Below, piece after piece: positions 1 to 9,249 of a DNA stretch of 64,000 nucleotides. The DNA lies in contig NZ_JMIH01000004.1 of assembly GCF_000714815.1 (NCBI RefSeq), positions 186,001 through 250,000 of the forward strand. Direction: 5' to 3'. This DNA is from Anditalea andensis. Lineage in GTDB: Bacteria; Bacteroidota; Bacteroidia; Cytophagales; Cyclobacteriaceae. Below the pieces are notes generated by a model, which saw only the letters and a list, made by a program, of their open reading frames with translations, did no database searches and had not been told where the DNA came from. Position numbers and translations under genes: made by a program. How positions within the stretch are numbered: position 1 is the stretch's first letter; each line of letters begins with the position of its first letter.

Positions 1-1
1 A

Positions 2-1705
2 GCGGAAGCACAAACTAGTACTACCGCCACCCCTCCTATAGTGCCAAAAGATATAGCAAACGATTATGGTAAGCTTATCGTCCAGGACCTTGATGGAAGG
101 ATGAAGCCTTTGAATACACTGGCCAATGAGATCATGAGAAAGCTTAACGGCAAGTCATACATCCAGATCCCAACAGATTCGGGGGAAGTACAGCTGAATT
201 CAGAGCAATTCCTCCTGGCAGTACAAATGGATCCTGTAACGATGAGCCACCTTCCTGTCATCAAGATCGATAAAAAAAAATCAATGGTGGCTTTTGCTGC
301 TCTTGAAATAGAGCCTACAGATAGGGTCAGCTTCCGACAGTTTCTCAGCGAGGATGGGGAATATTTACTCCATGAACTGGTAGAAGAAGCCAACCTTCTG
401 AAGCCATCTGAAAGAAATGAAGGACATAAGGAGCTACTAAAAACAGATGAAAGGTTCAATATTTTTTATGCTATACTTACCGGAGATTTTCTCCGTATTT
501 TTCCAAACAAGCTGGATGGGAACAATACCTGGTTTACCAGCCAACAGTACAATATGGGGTTTGAGGAAGAGGACGCGACGTTTGTTAAAAACATCACTTT
601 CCTTTATCTGGAAGGCCTTAACAAGGGCATAGAAGAAGGCAGCTGGGCTGAAGCAGATGAAGTCCTGAGTTATATCAATCTCTTCCAGCAGAAGGCTGGA
701 AATGAAGTCTACCCTACTATCAATATGATCAATGCAGAACTGCTTTATAATAAACTAAATCTGGGAAATAATCTTTTCGGGCCATTCTGGATTATTGGAA
801 TATTCATGCTCATCTTGGGCATTACTATGCTGTTCAAAGAATCCAGGCCTGTCAAGTGGGCCTGGAATACAGGGCAACTACTTAGTTGGCTTGGTCTGTT
901 ATTATTCACAGCACATCTGGGCATCAGATGGTATATAGCCCAGCATCCCCCTTGGAGTGACGGATTTGAGATGCTGGTATTTGTTGCCTGGGGAGTACTT
1001 TTCTTTGGTCTGGTTTTTTCAAATAAATCAAAATTTACCGTTCCTTTAAGCTTACTCTTTTCCGGTACGCTCTTATTCGTAGGCTTCCTGGATTGGCTTA
1101 ATCCGGAGATCACCAACCTGATGCCGGTCCTCCACTCCTACTGGCTTAAAATCCATGTGGCAGTTATCGTAAGCGGATATGCACCGCTGGCGCTGGCCGC
1201 TGTCCTTGCCCTATTAAGTCTGATACTTTTAATCTTTAAGCCTGCTAAACCTACTGCACAGTGGTGGGTAAGCATGCAGGAGCTGAATATCGTAAATGAA
1301 TTGTCTATCACCATAGGATTATTTCTGCTCACAGTGGGAACCTTCCTGGGAGGGGTATGGGCTAATGAAAGCTGGGGCCGGTATTGGGCCTGGGATCCTA
1401 AGGAAACCTGGGCACTGATTTCGGTCATTGTATATGCATTTGTGCTTCATTTGAGATTGATTCCCATCTTTAAAAGTTCACTGTTATATAACCTGGCGAG
1501 TCTGTGGGCTTTCAGTTCGATCATCATGACATCCTTTGGGGTAAACTATTATCTTTCCGGACTCCACTCCTACGCTGCTGGAGATCCTGTGCCGATACCT
1601 GGCTGGGTTTATTGGATAGTGGGCATTTTATTGGTTATCTCTGTAGTGGCTATTGTAAAATATAGGGGATTGAGCGATAAGGAAAAAAAGAATCTGGTAG
1701 TATGA
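2..1705 (+). CDS. ccsA: Cytochrome c biogenesis protein CcsBA/CcsA, 3' part (cut by left edge)
   Basis: The frame is open to the first bases of the window, so the gene starts upstream; the GTG at 41 is not a convincing start. The product is the C-terminal part of a system II cytochrome c synthase that delivers heme to apocytochromes outside the cytoplasmic membrane. About 240 soluble residues, with a GRMKPLNTLA motif typical of Bacteroidota CcsBA proteins, precede roughly eight membrane helices. The heme-handling WWD motif is present as WGRYWAWDPKETWALI, near residue 445 counted from the GTG at 41. It would serve the c-type cytochrome of the nos cluster further along. Family call is firm; the fusion to an N-terminal ResB part is inferred from family habit. 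Confidence 0.9.
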   Translation, partial: AEAQTSTTATPPIVPKDIANDYGKLIVQDLDGRMKPLNTLANEIMRKLNGKSYIQIPTDSGEVQLNSEQFLLAVQMDPVTMSHLPVIKIDKKKSMVAFAALEIEPTDRVSFRQFLSEDGEYLLHELVEEANLLKPSERNEGHKELLKTDERFNIFYAILTGDFLRIFPNKLDGNNTWFTSQQYNMGFEEEDATFVKNITFLYLEGLNKGIEEGSWAEADEVLSYINLFQQKAGNEVYPTINMINAELLYNKLNLGNNLFGPFWIIGIFMLILGITMLFKESRPVKWAWNTGQLLSWLGLLLFTAHLGIRWYIAQHPPWSDGFEMLVFVAWGVLFFGLVFSNKSKFTVPLSLLFSGTLLFVGFLDWLNPEITNLMPVLHSYWLKIHVAVIVSGYAPLALAAVLALLSLILLIFKPAKPTAQWWVSMQELNIVNELSITIGLFLLTVGTFLGGVWANESWGRYWAWDPKETWALISVIVYAFVLHLRLIPIFKSSLLYNLASLWAFSSIIMTSFGVNYYLSGLHSYAAGDPVPIPGWVYWIVGILLVISVVAIVKYRGLSDKEKKNLVV

Positions 1706-2033
1706 TCTCATTATTATATGATTTCCCCATAAAAGTATAATACTGAAAAAAGATTTTTAAATGGAAAGTAATTACTCAGAATCCCAACATACAAACATAT
1801 AAAATCCTGGTGCATGGGTAACTTTTTTTTCACCCATGCACCATCCCCACCAATACCCTATACCTGTAATTATATACAATGAGGTATCCCCTATGTGCAC
1901 TTAGGGATAGCAAATACTCATTTCTTAAATGTCTATGCCTCCATTATCCAATCCCTCAGGGAAGAAAAAAATGATCATTCGGTCTTATGCATAGCTATTA
2001 TCTAATGGACAATAGATAATAACTACAAAAACT
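1706..2033. other. Non-coding gap between ccsA and blaI
   Basis: AT-rich, with no credible reading frame on either strand. The only clear structure is the long hairpin at 1808-1843, listed separately. Confidence 0.6.
1808..1843. terminator. 12-bp hairpin with T8 in the loop
   Basis: TGGTGCATGGGT (1808-1819) pairs perfectly with ACCCATGCACCA (1832-1843) around a 12-nt loop that contains eight T residues. It lies 100 nt after the ccsA stop. The T run is in the loop and not after the stem, so a standard intrinsic terminator is only one reading; a structured RNA or processing signal is another. Confidence 0.4.
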
Positions 2034-2057
2034 TCGTACTATTACGAGATTTTCGTA
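2034..2057. promoter_or_regulatory. Probable BlaI operator, three half-sites
   Basis: Half-sites TCGTA (2034-2038), TACGA (2043-2047) and TCGTA (2053-2057) lie 33-57 nt before the blaI ATG. The last two form an inverted repeat with a 5-nt spacer. BlaI/MecI regulators bind dyads with ACA/TGT- or ACGA/TCGT-like arms and usually repress their own operon. The assignment rests on position and symmetry. Confidence 0.5.
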
Positions 2058-2090
2058 TTATAATTGAATATTTTAGTTTATATTTATTCC

Positions 2091-2456
2091 ATGGAAACAT
2101 TAAATCCTCAGGAAGAACGGATTATGCATATATTTTGGAGGCTGGAGAAAGCTTTGGTAAGGAATGTTCTCAATGAAATACCTGACCCTAAGCCACCCTA
2201 CACTACATTAGCTTCCCATATTAAACAATTAGAAAATAAAGGATTTCTTTCGCATAAATCCTATGGAAACACGCATGAATATTATCCACTTATTTCCAGG
2301 GAAGATTATCAGCACAAAAGCCTGAATCGACTGGTCAAAAATTACTTCGACGGATCGGCTAAAAACATGCTGTCCTATCTGATGAAAGAAAACCAATTAT
2401 CAGAGGAAGAAATCCAAGAAATTCAAAATCTCATTAAAAATTTACCTAAACCTTAA
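2091..2456 (+). CDS. blaI: BlaI/MecI/CopY-family transcriptional repressor
   Basis: A 121-residue winged-helix repressor starting METLNPQEERIMHIFW. The helix-turn-helix region PPYTTLASHIKQLENKGFL and the following wing with YYPLIS match the family. The ATG at 2091 is preferred over the in-frame TTG at 2064 because the family begins close to LNPQEE. Six bases separate it from the blaR1-like gene, the usual sensor partner, which is broken here. The repressor itself has no visible defect, so it may now act without its antirepressor. Confidence 0.88.
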   Translation: METLNPQEERIMHIFWRLEKALVRNVLNEIPDPKPPYTTLASHIKQLENKGFLSHKSYGNTHEYYPLISREDYQHKSLNRLVKNYFDGSAKNMLSYLMKENQLSEEEIQEIQNLIKNLPKP

Positions 2457-2461
2457 TAATT

Positions 2462-3722
2462 ATGGAAGCCACTATCAACTATCTTTGGGAAGCTAGTATC
2501 TGCCTATTGCTGCTTTATGGATTCTATTGGATGAGCTTGTCTCATCATACCTTTTTTGATTGGAACCGTGGTTATTTAATTGGTATGATGGGGATGGTGT
2601 TAATTATTCCACTTCTTTCCATTCCATCCTTTTTCTTTGATCAGGGTTCGGGTTTTCCTTTGACATATAGTTATATACTACCTGAATTTAACGTTCAAGC
2701 TGACATTAAAAACACAATACTTTCTCTAAATACTTTTCTCATAATCCTATTCTGTATTTACCTTTTAGGAGTATTTATAGCTACGGCCAAGTTTATCTTT
2801 TGACTAATACAGATTTCAAAACATATCTCCAAGGCAGAAAAAATATATGAGGGCAATAATATCATCGCCATCCACCCGTATATTCAGCCATCCTCCTTCT
2901 TTAATTACATATTTTTACCTCAATATGACCCTTTGGACCCTGATCATCAGGTGATAGTATTACATGAAGCAAGCCATGCCGCCAAGAATCACAGCCTTGA
3001 CATCATATTTTTTCAGATCGTAAAAATCATATTATGGTTCCATCCTTTTTATCAAAACGCTGGAGTCTAGTCTTACAGAAGTCCATGAATTTCAGGTAGA
3101 CCATGCCATTACAAAATCCTATTCCAAGGCCGCATATGCTAATCTTTTACTTAAACTTATTATAGCAGATCGGCAAAAACAGCCTTTGAATAACTATTTC
3201 AATAAATTTCAAACTAAAAAAAGAATCATTATGATGGGAAAAACAGAATCCAAAAGCAAAGAAAAATCCAGATTTTTAATGGTTCTACCATTAATTGCAT
3301 TACTGGTGATAATATTCTCCTGTGAGGGGAATGAGGATCATGAACTGATCATAGATGCTGATGAGAGCGGTGAAACAGTGTTGAAAGCTTCCTCTGGAGA
3401 GGTATATGATGTGGTTGAGAATCCGCCTATGCCTGCGGGAGGATTTGACGGGTGGATCCTTTACCTCAGTCAAAACTTGACTTAACCTGCTCAAGCCAAA
3501 AAAGATGGGATAGAGGGAACGGTGTATGTGGCCTTTGTCATCGAAGTGGATGGGTCCGTCCAAGGGGTAGAAATACTTAGGGGCATTGGCGGAGGCTGTG
3601 ATGAAGAAGCCATAAGGGTCGTTAAAAATGCACCCGAATGGGAGCCTGGTTCCCAAAAAGGTCAAAAAGTTAACTGTAAAATGAGAGTGCCTATCAAGTT
3701 TAAATTATCGGCAAATACTTAA
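2462..3722 (+). pseudogene. blaR1: BlaR1/MecR1-type M56 peptidase with TonB C-terminus, inactivated
   Basis: Translation gives N-terminal membrane helices (2462-2800), then an in-frame TGA at 2801-2803. The same frame continues with the M56 zinc motif HEASH followed by LWFHPF. A stop at 3068-3070 and a shift to another frame near 3055-3066 follow. The new frame carries VHEFQVDHA, a basic stretch and a membrane helix ending in SCEG. A TAA at 3483-3485 sits where TAT (Tyr) is expected in a TYPAQAKKDGIEG motif, and then the TonB C-terminal domain follows (VYVAFVIEVDGS, 3522-3722). Two nonsense codons plus a frameshift make a functional product unlikely. Sequencing error cannot explain all three easily. 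Confidence 0.85.
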
Positions 3723-3754
3723 AATTTTAAGAAAAGTTTAAATTGATAGCCATC

Positions 3755-3783
3755 AAAACCGGCTCTTATTATGGCCGGTTTTT
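3755..3783 (+). terminator. Intrinsic terminator after the blaI-blaR1 locus
   Basis: AAAACCGGC (3755-3763) pairs with GCCGGTTTT (3774-3782) around a 10-nt loop and runs into T residues. It sits 33 nt after the end of the broken blaR1 gene. Confidence 0.75.
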
Positions 3784-4014
3784 ACATTTTTTTAGTTTCT
3801 TGTTAATACAATAATATCTGAATCTTTTCTAATGGCAAATAGTGATCTAATAATACTCACAACATACTTTTCTCCCACAGTAGACCATCATTTTTTATTT
3901 CAGGCATTGCTTTCTATCATTAAGATAACTTAGCTATCATTCTCTTATAACATCTTCTTTATCACAACCTTATCATGTCTAACTTGTTATCATAATATAA
4001 TTTCAAAAAAAAAA

Positions 4015-4875
4015 ATGAAAATCTATTTATTGATATTCGTATTATGTATTTCCTTTAGTAAGGTTAGTACTGGCCAGCAGGATCATCGGGATGATTTTGA
4101 TATGAACGCTATCGGTGGTGGGGCTTTTAGGGATTATATTTCAGCACATATTACCGAAGATGATCTATGGGCTACATCAATGAAAAAATTTGGCACTTTC
4201 CATTCCCTGATGCATGAGATGATGAGCGAACTGGCCAGGTATAATGGTGGCGCGGAAGATGAAACCGACATGATTCCAGATTTCACTGAAAGAATCTCCG
4301 GAGGCGAGTGGACAGCGTATAGGAAAAATATCGAGAAAAATGAAGAAGGTACATGGAAGGATTTTGTGCAGCAGGCTGAACTCATGCATGACCGTGTGCA
4401 CCAAGCGATGTTTTATGCCGTGATGCTGGACAATCAATTAAAGAACAGGGGCGTAAATATTACGGAATATGCAGATGAGGACAGGGCGCCGTATGATGTC
4501 GGTGATGTGCTCCCTGAACTCCATACGCTGAACCTAAACCATATCCACAGAGACAGCTTCCGGGATTTTGTCTGGCATTCGGATAAATTGAAAGGAAGGC
4601 ATCTTCATGCAGCCATGCACCTGATGATGACCTTTGATGAAATGAGAGATGATCTGATCAATATATGGGCCCAGCATGCCAATAAATTACACGAGCCCAG
4701 CTGTGCAGGTACTTTTGGGGATCGGATCAAAATGATAGATTGGGACCAGTACAGTTCTTCAATAGAAAACTGTGCTGATGAAGACTGGAAGGCTTTCGTC
4801 AAATCCATTTCACTCATGCAAAATCGCATCAACCAGATGATGGATTTCATAATCACACATATTGAAGAAAAATAA
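4015..4875 (+). CDS. Secreted helical-repeat protein of unknown function
   Basis: The 286-residue product begins with a clear Sec signal peptide (residues 1-20, MKIYLLIFVLCISFSKVSTG). The rest is charged and predicted helical, rich in His and Met. Two stretches align over about 45 residues (from F90 and F234): F-x2-R-I-x4-W-x2-Y-x3-I-E, then W-K-x-F-V-x4-L-M-x2-R-x2-Q-x-M. Weaker copies start near residues 51 and 182, giving about four motifs each ending in MM or AM. I do not recognise a named family. It stands alone between a terminator and alkB. His/Met richness could mean metal binding, but that is a guess. Confidence 0.7.
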   Translation: MKIYLLIFVLCISFSKVSTGQQDHRDDFDMNAIGGGAFRDYISAHITEDDLWATSMKKFGTFHSLMHEMMSELARYNGGAEDETDMIPDFTERISGGEWTAYRKNIEKNEEGTWKDFVQQAELMHDRVHQAMFYAVMLDNQLKNRGVNITEYADEDRAPYDVGDVLPELHTLNLNHIHRDSFRDFVWHSDKLKGRHLHAAMHLMMTFDEMRDDLINIWAQHANKLHEPSCAGTFGDRIKMIDWDQYSSSIENCADEDWKAFVKSISLMQNRINQMMDFIITHIEEK

Positions 4876-5139
4876 TGCATACATAAGAAGTGAAAACGTC
4901 AGACAAAGACAGGCTATATTTTTTTTTATGGGCAACTAAATACATGACACTTATAAATTTTTTAACACATAGCTATGAAGATTGCTATGATTGTTTGATT
5001 CTTTAAAAATATAGTTTAAACCCATTATTGCCCCTTACTATCTCATGAACCTAAGGTGGAGCACTCCATTATTTCATAAGTGGTCATCAGTACCGATCAT
5101 CTTTAATTAAAGGAAAAGATAGGATAAAAAGTGAAAAAA
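4876..5139. other. Non-coding gap before the alkB terminator
   Basis: AT-rich sequence between the secreted protein and the convergent alkB gene. I see no gene, tRNA-like fold or repeat in it. Confidence 0.6.
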
Positions 5140-5170
5140 TTTTTCCACTATAAGCTAAAGCTGGGAAAAA
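5140..5170 (-). terminator. Possible terminator of alkB
   Basis: TTTTTCC (5140-5146) and GGAAAAA (5164-5170) form a short A/T-rich stem around an AGCT-containing loop. On the minus strand the hairpin is followed by a T run, 16 nt after the alkB stop. Confidence 0.4.
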
Positions 5171-5185
5171 TATAAAATCTTTATA

Positions 5186-5806
5186 TCAATGATTGATTAT
5201 CGTCCTAAAGGTAAGGTTGATCCTGGGGCCCTTTACTTTTTTAGTAGGGGGAAGCCGATGGAGCCAGTGCGATTGGGTAAGACCTTTCATAATCAATAAG
5301 CTTCCGTTATATAGTATTATCGAAACCGTTTCTTTACTTTCTTTATGCTTAAAGGCAAATTTCCGTTCTGCACCCAGACTCAAGGAAGCAATGGCCCCGT
5401 TTTTTTTCAAATCTTTCTCCCCGTCACTGTGCCAGGCCATACCCTCCTCCCCACTGTGGTAGAGGTTGAGCAAACAGGAATTAAAGGTTTCACCAGATGA
5501 TCGTTCTATCAAATTTTTCAGTTCCTGCAGTTCTTTGGTCCAAGGGAGAGCAGACTTGGTGACATTGGAATAGGTATATTCAAATGGCCTGTCACCATAC
5601 CAGGCCACCTTCCGCTTGGTCACATAGCGCTTACCAAAGATTACCGCTTCGTCATTTTTCCATTCTATCGATTCAAATAATATTTTGAAATATTGATCAG
5701 CATTTTGGATATCCATTACTTTTCCGTGGTAGTAGGCCTCCCCTTCTTTGGGAAGCAGGTTTTTTTGTGGGTTGATGGCTTCTGGAAAAAGGTTGTTTAT
5801 GGACAT
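5186..5806 (-). CDS. alkB: AlkB-type 2-oxoglutarate/Fe(II) DNA dealkylase
   Basis: A 206-residue AlkB-family dioxygenase that would oxidatively remove alkyl groups from damaged bases such as 1-methyladenine and 3-methylcytosine. The iron ligands appear as HSD (in MAWHSDGEKDL) and the distal His in SHWLHRLP. The 2-oxoglutarate-binding region is PRINLTFR. A conserved ASLSLGAERKFAFKHK segment lies between them. Length and motif spacing match the ALKBH2/3-like bacterial group. It is a single-gene unit on the minus strand; start is the only good ATG. Confidence 0.9.
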   Translation of the reverse strand: MSINNLFPEAINPQKNLLPKEGEAYYHGKVMDIQNADQYFKILFESIEWKNDEAVIFGKRYVTKRKVAWYGDRPFEYTYSNVTKSALPWTKELQELKNLIERSSGETFNSCLLNLYHSGEEGMAWHSDGEKDLKKNGAIASLSLGAERKFAFKHKESKETVSIILYNGSLLIMKGLTQSHWLHRLPPTKKVKGPRINLTFRTIINH

Positions 5807-5935
5807 AAAATAAATTTGGGAAAAGACTATAATGTTCTACTATATAATATTTTGCTATAAAAATGCTATCAATGCTATTTGTAATCTAACTTTCGTCCGA
5901 AAGAAAATGTTCCACTATTGGTAAGCCTATTGCTA

Positions 5936-6605
5936 ATGAAAGCATTCAAATTACTCCTACTTTTTATCCTATTCATCGGTGTTTTAGGGTGGCTCCTTCC
6001 CCAGCGCTTCTCTAATCCTCTAGTAGGTGCTGCCAAATACAGTTACAATGCACAGTCCTTCTGGTATTCTCCATGGGGTAAATCAGTCACCCATAAAGAA
6101 GTGGTTTTTTTGCAAAAAAAAGCTCTGAGGTAGTCGGCTCCACCTACGGTCTTATCCTGTACAGCAGGCTGTTCGATATGGGAGGAAATGTGGTTTTGGT
6201 ACTTGGCCCTACAAGAAGACTTCATTACTAAGCCAAGGTGGAAGCCATCCACACTTCCACTATTAATTGGGTAGGTAGAAATGAGCCTATAGGGACCGTA
6301 GGGACCAGTGGCAATGCAGCCGGCCACCACCCCATCTCCACTATTCTATCCTTACACCCATCTCCTATGTATGGTTGATGGACGATGAAATCCAAGGCTG
6401 GCAGAAAGGGTTTTATCTGAATCCCATTCCATATCTGGAGGAGTACAATGATGTTATGGATGATAATCTCCGGATACATATTTCCTCTTTGATTGAAAAG
6501 GCAGAATGTCCGGGTATGACTAAGATTAAAAAAGAACAGGAATCCACGGGGAGCCGGTTCTTTGATTTGTTAACCCTTATAAAGAAATTACCCATTTATT
6601 TCTAA
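5936..6605 (+). pseudogene. M23 (LytM-type) peptidase, inactivated
   Basis: Three frames together rebuild a membrane-anchored M23 metallopeptidase. From ATG 5936 the sequence reads through a signal anchor to SVTHKEVVF. A frame change in the A-rich run near 6107-6122 leads to EVVGSTYGLILYSR, MGGNVVLVLGP and RLHY. A TAA at 6229-6231 falls where Tyr or Ala is expected. After VGRNEPIGTVGTSGNAAG a second frame change near 6320-6340 leads to PHLHYSIL, which carries the HxH zinc motif, and then to the conserved GFYLNPIPYLEEY tail. Two frameshifts plus a nonsense codon indicate a dead gene. Confidence 0.82.
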
Positions 6606-6632
6606 TATAGAAGGATGCCTGTAGCCTTAAGT

Positions 6633-7742
6633 TTATCCCTTCACTTTTTGTAATACTATTTCCTGCTTCCGCTCCATTACTACCTGATAAACCATTATTC
6701 CTACCATCGCCGAAAACATGGATAAAAGGACCCAGCCATTGACAATCCCAAACCAGCTTCTTCCCTCGGTAATCATCAAAAGCCCTGACAGCATCCTGCC
6801 TATCAGGGTAATCTGAAATACACTCCAGAGAGGCCATAATATGGAATGGAAAACCGTCTGTGATCTTTTAAATACTGTCGGAATTATAATCGGAGCATGT
6901 GCCCAGATCATTGAAAAGACAAAACCCAAGAAAAATGTGTGCAGGAAAAGGTCGTAGAAATAGGGATGGCTCTCCATCAGGCAAAGTACAAGACCAAATA
7001 TCACTAACCATACATAGCCAATAATCAGCCCAAGACCTATATAACGGTGATAGCCACCCTTACGCACAGCTATCCGTGCCATATCAAACCGCAGCAACCA
7101 TAATCCCATAGTAACCGCACATATTCCCATTATCCAATTTCCTCCTTCATGAAAAGGAACCACTAATCCCACAAAGAACACGGTCAACAAGGTATGCAAC
7201 AATGCCTTGCTCCCTAAGGGACTGGGTAAGAATTTACCAAATTCCAATCGCTCGCCAACTATGGTCAATAAACCAAAGCCTATCCACCATGTGGTAGCCA
7301 CCGGCACAAAGCCCGTTTTAATCACCAAAATATTACCTATAAGCCAGCAAATTGACCCTACGCACATCACTACCTGTTCAGGAAGTTTATGCTTCATGTA
7401 CTGGATATACATGACTAAAAATAAGCCCACACTTTCCACCGCGAGGCAATACATGCCCAATTCTTCTTGTCCAGCTATAAATAAACCTGTAGCCACCAAT
7501 CCCAGAATAGGAGCAATGAGCCAAGCCTTATTCTTCATCACCATACATCGCTCCAGGCAGATCAGGGTGCCCATAAAACCTCCCACCATCAGCAAGCCAT
7601 GGCTCATCGCAGCAGATGCTATAGGCAGAGCTATATAACCCAATCGAATCCAACCCCCCACTGTCCCTATCAGTAAACCTATCAGGATAAGCGGCATAAG
7701 ATATTGTGGTTTTATTGAATCAATAATCTTCTGACCAGACAT
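6633..7742 (-). CDS. NnrS-like multi-pass membrane protein
   Basis: The 369-residue product is almost entirely hydrophobic, with about 12 predicted membrane helices. It contains conserved His in LHTFFLGFVFSMIWAHAP, which resembles the heme- and copper-associated His of NnrS proteins. NnrS relatives are linked to nitric oxide stress relief in denitrifiers. It is the last gene of the nos cluster, 11 nt after nosY, so it is probably co-transcribed. The NnrS name is by resemblance and context; it could be a distinct membrane family that accompanies clade II nos genes. Confidence 0.6.
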   Translation of the reverse strand: MSGQKIIDSIKPQYLMPLILIGLLIGTVGGWIRLGYIALPIASAAMSHGLLMVGGFMGTLICLERCMVMKNKAWLIAPILGLVATGLFIAGQEELGMYCLAVESVGLFLVMYIQYMKHKLPEQVVMCVGSICWLIGNILVIKTGFVPVATTWWIGFGLLTIVGERLEFGKFLPSPLGSKALLHTLLTVFFVGLVVPFHEGGNWIMGICAVTMGLWLLRFDMARIAVRKGGYHRYIGLGLIIGYVWLVIFGLVLCLMESHPYFYDLFLHTFFLGFVFSMIWAHAPIIIPTVFKRSQTVFHSILWPLWSVFQITLIGRMLSGLLMITEGRSWFGIVNGWVLLSMFSAMVGIMVYQVVMERKQEIVLQKVKG

Positions 7743-7753
7743 AATGGGTTATA

Positions 7754-8521
7754 TTAAAGATCTTTTTTCTTGAAAATATACATAGACCAGGACACAGGAA
7801 TCAAAGCCCACAGCATCAATACCATAGTCGAATAAATGAAGCCCATATTGGATCCAAAGAAGTCTTTGTAAAATGCACCGGTATATCCCATCATGGCCGA
7901 ACTATCCAACTGCAGTAGCATAAGTATCCTCGCCAGGTCTACAGGATTAAATGAAATCATAGCAAGGGTAGCCTTTTCGATAGGGTAATCACTGAACTGG
8001 TAAATGGCCCAAAGTAATAAAGCATCATAAATTAAGGCAAAATAGAACCAGAACAACAGTCCTACCCCGATGGCTTTGGCTTTGTCTCTGGTAAATACAG
8101 CTGCCAAAAATGCAATGGATACAAATACAAAAGTCAGCATCAATCCAGAATACAGCAGCATAAGGGCGGAACTGTTTACCCCATAAATGAATATGGGTAA
8201 ACCAACTCCTACAATTAAAGCTAGGCTTAATGCCATTATAACTGCCAGATATTGACTGATAAAGATTTTCTTTCTATTCAACGGTTGGGCCAGCATCATT
8301 TCTATAAATTCATATGAATTATAAAAATGGATGGTTGTAAAAATTACACCTACGAGAGGTACGATGAGCAGCATGATATTCAATAGGCTCAGTACCACTT
8401 TCGCATCATCCGAATCCAGCATGTACATGGAGAAAGTCGCCAATAACAGAAAACCTAAGTATAATAATATGAAGCGGGTCCGCAGCATATCATAAAGGAT
8501 ATATTTTATAATGCGTGTCAT
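7754..8521 (-). CDS. nosY: NosY-type ABC transporter permease
   Basis: A 255-residue permease with six predicted helices that pairs with the NosF ATPase and periplasmic NosD. The NosDFY machine supplies what is needed to build the copper-sulfide CuZ site of N2O reductase. The start overlaps the nosF stop by 4 nt, implying translational coupling. The helix pattern and the RKKIFISQY loop fit ABC-2 type permeases, and the neighbours fix the name. Confidence 0.9.
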   Translation of the reverse strand: MTRIIKYILYDMLRTRFILLYLGFLLLATFSMYMLDSDDAKVVLSLLNIMLLIVPLVGVIFTTIHFYNSYEFIEMMLAQPLNRKKIFISQYLAVIMALSLALIVGVGLPIFIYGVNSSALMLLYSGLMLTFVFVSIAFLAAVFTRDKAKAIGVGLLFWFYFALIYDALLLWAIYQFSDYPIEKATLAMISFNPVDLARILMLLQLDSSAMMGYTGAFYKDFFGSNMGFIYSTMVLMLWALIPVSWSMYIFKKKDL

Positions 8522-9249
8522 GACTTTATGAGTTGATTGACAAAATTATTTTGGGTGATCAGGCAGCTGATAGCTTTGCCCAATCTTATTTCTCCGGTTT
8601 CCTTTTTGAGCTGCTTGATGGTATCATGATAGAGCAGATCTCCCTCAAAGAGATATACCAGGTCGGTGGCCAGGTCATCTAAGTCACTCATAATATGAGA
8701 AGTGATGATGATCAGTTTGCCGGATTCTTTTTCCTGTTTGATTTTATCCTTCAGGATCTCCACCGACACCGGATCCAGTCCGGCAGTAGGCTCATCCAAT
8801 ATCAGAATTGGAGGATTGAAAAAGAAAGCCAGGGCAGCGCTCACTTTTTGGCGCATGCCTCCGGACAGAGTATGCATCCTTTTGTCGTAGAACTTTTCCA
8901 GTTCGAAGCTTTTGATGAGTTCCTCATCCATCACACCCTTATGGTTTCGTATATTCTTGATCATACCTATCACCTGACCCACGGTCATGTTTTCGGGATA
9001 TCTACCGATCTGGGGCATATAGCCTATTTTTTCACGGTACTTCCATTCCTGCAGGATACTCTCCCCTCCTATCTGCACATCACCTGATGTCGGGATCACC
9101 AGACCTAGGAGGATCTTGATCAGCGTGGTCTTTCCCGACCCGTTTGGACCAATGAGCGCATAGGATTTGCCTAGTTCCAACCTAAGATTCAGGTCTTTTA
9201 TGGCTTGGAACTTTCCGAATTTCTTATTTATTTTTTCTATCGAGATCAT
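8518..9249 (-). CDS. nosF: NosF-type ABC transporter ATPase
   Basis: A 243-residue ATP-binding subunit with Walker A GPNGSGKTT, a Q-loop (GYMPQIG), the signature LSGGMRQK and Walker B ILILDEPTAGLDP. It energises NosDFY during NosZ copper-centre maturation. Its 5' end overlaps nosD by 26 nt and its 3' end overlaps nosY by 4 nt, so the three are one translational block. Confidence 0.94.
   Translation of the reverse strand: MISIEKINKKFGKFQAIKDLNLRLELGKSYALIGPNGSGKTTLIKILLGLVIPTSGDVQIGGESILQEWKYREKIGYMPQIGRYPENMTVGQVIGMIKNIRNHKGVMDEELIKSFELEKFYDKRMHTLSGGMRQKVSAALAFFFNPPILILDEPTAGLDPVSVEILKDKIKQEKESGKLIIITSHIMSDLDDLATDLVYLFEGDLLYHDTIKQLKKETGEIRLGKAISCLITQNNFVNQLIKS

Noticed and set aside
41-43. 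GTG as the start of the first gene
   Set aside because: The frame is open to the window edge and the family has a long N-terminal part, so the gene is partial.
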